Positions 22,697 through 25,547 of a stretch of DNA of 25,547 nucleotides are shown one piece after another (position 1 is the stretch's first letter; every line of letters starts with the position of its first letter). The notes beneath the pieces were generated by a model. It did no database searches and was not told the DNA's origin. It worked only from the letters and a program-made list of their open reading frames with translations. The stretch comes from JAYVIQ01 sp043770215 (GTDB lineage Bacteria > Bacteroidota > Bacteroidia > Cytophagales > JAAEPT01). The position numbers were made by a program, and so were the translations under genes. Location: assembly GCA_043770215.1 (NCBI GenBank), contig JAYVIQ010000031.1, positions 1 to 25,547 on the forward strand. Direction: 5' to 3'.

Positions 22697-23476
22697 TTAT
22701 TTTATTTTATTGTACAATTGTGCTGTGTCGTGTAGTGGTTTTAACGAAATTTCTGTTCCTCCTTCCCCCTTTTCTGAATAATCAAAAGGGTTATCTAAAT
22801 CTTTAATTAAGAAAAACATATAACACAACAAAAAACTCACTAAAGTAGTCAGAAACACAGAGGCATAAAAGGGCTTTATGTCTATTGCCAGTAAGCCAAT
22901 GGCAACAAAAACACCCATAGCCTCTACTATTGCATACGCTGAGCTTATAAAGTCAGTATCTCTTATAGTATCCATTCTTAAAACCAGTTTACGTATACTA
23001 GAAATTTCATTTTTGAATTTAATAATATAAGGCGCTGCTATACCTTCTTTTTCTATTAGACTTAAATCTTTATTAAGTATGCAAAAGTCTTCTAATATAT
23101 CTTTTGTTGTGACATTTTTATAGAGCCAACCCATGAGGTTATTGTACAGGTTTTTTTGGTTTTTTAAGAACAATTGGCAGATTTCAATATCCTTATCTAC
23201 TAATGTTTGAGTGTCATCATAAATATTACGCAATAAACAAGATATTTCGCTAGGAATTTTTTCACTTTCTTTGTAATCAGATAATACTCCTGTTACTAAA
23301 AATCCAATGATAAATATTGTTCCTGCTACTAGGCTAGTAAATAATGGATTTAAGTCCATTACTTCTATTTTGAAATAATGAAAAACAAATTTAAGCACTA
23401 CAAGTGCTGTAATTATTGGACTTATTTTTATTGCAATAGACCATTTTATATACAGATAATTTTCTTTTGCTTTCAT
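22697..23476 (-). CDS. Four-helix membrane protein, bestrophin-like/DUF4239-like plan
   Basis: A 259-residue membrane protein I cannot place with certainty. Two hydrophobic helices near the N-terminus (about 12-35 and 45-66) are followed by a long cytoplasmic helical region (about 67-178, rich in Lys, Glu, Asp). Two more helices (about 182-200 and 205-226) and a polar tail come last. The segment SLVAGTIFIIGFLVTGVLSDYKESEK and the two-plus-two helix plan recall bestrophin-like (DUF4239) proteins, but no diagnostic motif is clear. Its ATG overlaps the stop of the upstream WG-repeat gene by 4 bases, so the two are translationally coupled and may act together. Confidence 0.6.
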   Translation of the reverse strand: MKAKENYLYIKWSIAIKISPIITALVVLKFVFHYFKIEVMDLNPLFTSLVAGTIFIIGFLVTGVLSDYKESEKIPSEISCLLRNIYDDTQTLVDKDIEICQLFLKNQKNLYNNLMGWLYKNVTTKDILEDFCILNKDLSLIEKEGIAAPYIIKFKNEISSIRKLVLRMDTIRDTDFISSAYAIVEAMGVFVAIGLLAIDIKPFYASVFLTTLVSFLLCYMFFLIKDLDNPFDYSEKGEGGTEISLKPLHDTAQLYNKIK

Positions 23477-25515
23477 TCGGTTAATATTCCTTTTGTGCTT
23501 AATTCTACTTTTTTGTTTTCTTTCATTAAAATGACTTTAGTATCCAAGAGTTTCATTTTTTCATACACAATTTCATGCTTTAATTGACCATTTCTGTTAA
23601 TTATCCCAAACCTACTTTCTTTTTTTACAACACAAAAGTTACCATAGTAAGGATAAACTGCGTCGTAAATTAGCGGAGTTTTTTGTTCATTTTTTTTGTT
23701 GATAATGCCAAATTTATTGTCTTTAGATACCAAAAATAAATCATTAGTCAGAGAAGAAATTACTGTGTAAGGCATTTTCTTTAATATTAATTGTGCGTTG
23801 CCATCCACTATACTTTGTTGATGTTTTTTTATTATAGAAAAATATCCATTTCCAATGTAGTTGATTTCATCATATTTAAAGTCAACAACAGTTTCACCTT
23901 TTTGATTGATTAACCCATATTTTGTTTTTATTCTTGCGCAAACTGGAAAATAAAATGATGGATTTTCCCTACTTTCAGAAGTCAAATTATCATACTTGAA
24001 TGGGATAACTATTTCACTTTTATCATTTACAATCCCAAATTTTAATTCTTTTTTTACAATAAAAGTGTTCTTAGAAATGGGGTTAATTTTGGTATAGTTT
24101 TTTAAGACTTCTTTCCCATTTCTAGCAAATAGAAATTCGGTATTTTGTTTTTTACCTATAAAAAAGAAAATTTGGTTTGAATTATACGCAGATATTTTTT
24201 CAAAAGTAGGAGATATAGTAACACTTAGATTGGTATCTATAACTCCAAACTTTCCATTTTCTTTTATTAAAGCAAATCTATCATTAGTTTGTAGTATTTT
24301 TTGCCAATCTCCAATTGAGTCAAAAGACAGATTGGTAGCTAATTCCTGGAGTTTTGCATTATAAAACCATATTTTACCTTTTGCTTTGACTTTTATTTTG
24401 TCGCAATTTCCACCCAAAACACTATCAAAAGTGTTTGTAGAGTTTTGAGGATTTTCGTACGTATAAATTCCCCATGAGTCGTCTAAATCTTCTTTACCTA
24501 TAAAATATTCTTTATATAGTTTTAATTGGTCAAAACTCTGACTTATGATTTCGCCTTTCCTATTGATTAAAAAACTTCTGTTTTTTTGTTTTACTAATGC
24601 AATTCCGTTTACAAAAGTGTTTGCAAATTCATACTTTTCTATAAATGGGTTTCCTTTTGTATTTACAAAACCATACACGTTTTCTTTTTTGTAAACTGCG
24701 GCATTATTGCTAAAACTGCCTATTGAATCTAAAAATAATGGGGTTAATTGTTTTCCCCATGTATCCCAAACTCCATATGTATTGTTTTTTTTTGCCGAAA
24801 ATAGGGCAGAACCCAAATACATTACCTCATCAAATTCTTGGTTAAGTAATTTAGTTCCAATGTCTTTTATTACGCCTACTTTCCCATTTTTATAGAAAGA
24901 CAAAAGGTATGGTGCAAATTTAATAATAGAGTCTTCATTTGGCTCTAAAATTTTTTCTATCTTGGAATGGCTAATCATGCCTTTTTTGCCATTTACTTCT
25001 ATTAAGCTTGTCTTATCAGACAATTGCAAATAATTATCAAATTGTGGATTATGAATAAATTTCAGATTAATTTTATCAAAAACTCCCCATTTGCTATTCG
25101 TTTGTAACCAGGCCAAATCATTAAAATTTGATATGTTTTCTACTTTTGAGTAATTACAGGCTAGTATGATTTTCCCTTTAGTATCTATTAACCCCCAGAG
25201 TCCATTTTTTTTTATCCAGCTATATCCGTTTACAAAATCTTGTATTTCTTCATATTCGCATGTAAGTATTACTTTCCCCTCACAAGAGATAATTCCAAAT
25301 TTACTTTTTCTATTAACTACAGCTATGCCTTCTTTGAAACTTCTAGCAGAGTCGTAAAAAGCTGGTATTTTCCAGACTCCAAATATATTTACATACCCAA
25401 ATTGTTTTTTTTGCTCATCTCTAATAGGAAATAAGTCTTCTTTACAGGCAATACTTTCTTGGGCATAGATTTTGAAATTGATAAAGATAAAAAAAAACAA
25501 AAATGATTTTTGCAT
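23473..25515 (-). CDS. Exported WG-repeat protein
   Basis: A 680-residue protein with a signal peptide (residues 1-18, ending KIYAQ) followed by about a dozen tandem WG-type beta repeats. Each reads like K-x-(W/F)-G-(V/I/L)-(I/F)-(D/N)-x-x-G-x, then a strand ending in Y/F-D-x-(I/V). Examples are KNGLWGLIDTKGKIIL, KKFGVIDT-like units, KYGLINQKGETVVDFKYDEI and KFGIINKKNEQKTPLIYDAV. Some units are degenerate (KNTYGVWDTWGKQLTPLFLD). WG repeats are probably beta-hairpin or propeller-like binding modules; no enzyme activity is implied. It is the first gene of a two-gene unit with the membrane protein at 22697. The envelope location is inferred from the signal. Confidence 0.88.
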   Translation of the reverse strand: MQKSFLFFFIFINFKIYAQESIACKEDLFPIRDEQKKQFGYVNIFGVWKIPAFYDSARSFKEGIAVVNRKSKFGIISCEGKVILTCEYEEIQDFVNGYSWIKKNGLWGLIDTKGKIILACNYSKVENISNFNDLAWLQTNSKWGVFDKINLKFIHNPQFDNYLQLSDKTSLIEVNGKKGMISHSKIEKILEPNEDSIIKFAPYLLSFYKNGKVGVIKDIGTKLLNQEFDEVMYLGSALFSAKKNNTYGVWDTWGKQLTPLFLDSIGSFSNNAAVYKKENVYGFVNTKGNPFIEKYEFANTFVNGIALVKQKNRSFLINRKGEIISQSFDQLKLYKEYFIGKEDLDDSWGIYTYENPQNSTNTFDSVLGGNCDKIKVKAKGKIWFYNAKLQELATNLSFDSIGDWQKILQTNDRFALIKENGKFGVIDTNLSVTISPTFEKISAYNSNQIFFFIGKKQNTEFLFARNGKEVLKNYTKINPISKNTFIVKKELKFGIVNDKSEIVIPFKYDNLTSESRENPSFYFPVCARIKTKYGLINQKGETVVDFKYDEINYIGNGYFSIIKKHQQSIVDGNAQLILKKMPYTVISSLTNDLFLVSKDNKFGIINKKNEQKTPLIYDAVYPYYGNFCVVKKESRFGIINRNGQLKHEIVYEKMKLLDTKVILMKENKKVELSTKGILTE

Positions 25516-25538
25516 CTTTTATTTCTAAAATTTTATGT

Positions 25539-25546
25539 CAAAAATA
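25539..25546 (-). promoter_or_regulatory. Candidate -7 element upstream of the WG-repeat gene
   Basis: On the minus strand this reads TATTTTTG, an exact TAnnTTTG match, 23 bases upstream of the ATG at 25515. The -33 half would lie outside the window. Confidence 0.45.
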
Positions 25547-25547
25547 G

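Noticed and set aside
1..25547. CRISPR array, tRNA, rRNA, integrase or phage genes.
   Set aside because: I found no spaced short direct repeats, tRNA-like cloverleaf ends, rRNA segments or recombinase motifs on either strand. This was by eye and a covariance search was not possible.

Overview
This is an AT-rich, tightly packed chromosomal window from a member of the Bacteroidota; order and genus cannot be read with confidence. Four things support that placement. Candidate promoters have the form TAnnTTTG close to start codons. Gene families typical of the phylum are present (DUF5916 outer-membrane protein, TPR/PD40/OmpA protein, WG-repeat protein). A remnant of a type IX secretion C-terminal sorting domain is visible. 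Translation starts are preceded by A-rich stretches, not Shine-Dalgarno motifs. No rRNA, tRNA, CRISPR array or phage module was seen.

Layout. 1-1250: a lipoprotein pseudogene full of in-frame TAA codons, then a SlyD-type prolyl isomerase closed by a hairpin terminator. 1272-2920 (minus): a rhomboid protease and an exported YwqK-like protein. 3307-8113 (plus): apt, then a tight group of a DUF5916 outer-membrane protein, a PaaE-like flavin/2Fe-2S reductase and menA. 8896-11364 (minus): an overlapping three-gene set (GT-C-like membrane protein, GT2 glycosyltransferase, DUF2304 protein) that looks like lipid-linked sugar metabolism. 12009-16804 (plus): class I fumarase, a YdeI/DUF1801 protein with a C-terminal CDGSH iron-sulfur motif, a TPR-PD40-CarboxypepD_reg-OmpA protein with the domain order of PorE, and a pentapeptide-repeat protein. 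16865-17235: a frameshifted T9SS sorting-domain fragment. 17319-22284: bestrophin, birA (minus), and rsfS-ftsH-lpxH. 22697-25515 (minus): a WG-repeat exported protein overlapping a four-helix membrane protein.

The most striking feature is non-coding. Three copies (8496-8666, 11479-11648, 22445-22615) of a 170-171 bp element have 26-bp imperfect terminal inverted repeats beginning TGTGAATATCCG. Two copies are flanked by perfect 8-bp direct repeats of different sequence (TAATTCAA and AAACATTA). This is the structure of a non-autonomous transposon (MITE). Its roughly 88-bp palindromic core recurs without the terminal repeats at 3084-3172. The core may therefore be a separate REP-like repeat carried inside the MITE. 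All four copies are intergenic, two between divergent genes and two between convergent genes.

Most of the coding content is housekeeping: menaquinone, lipid A, biotin, purine salvage, the TCA cycle, proteolysis and ribosome silencing. These genes are interspersed with envelope proteins and two decaying genes.
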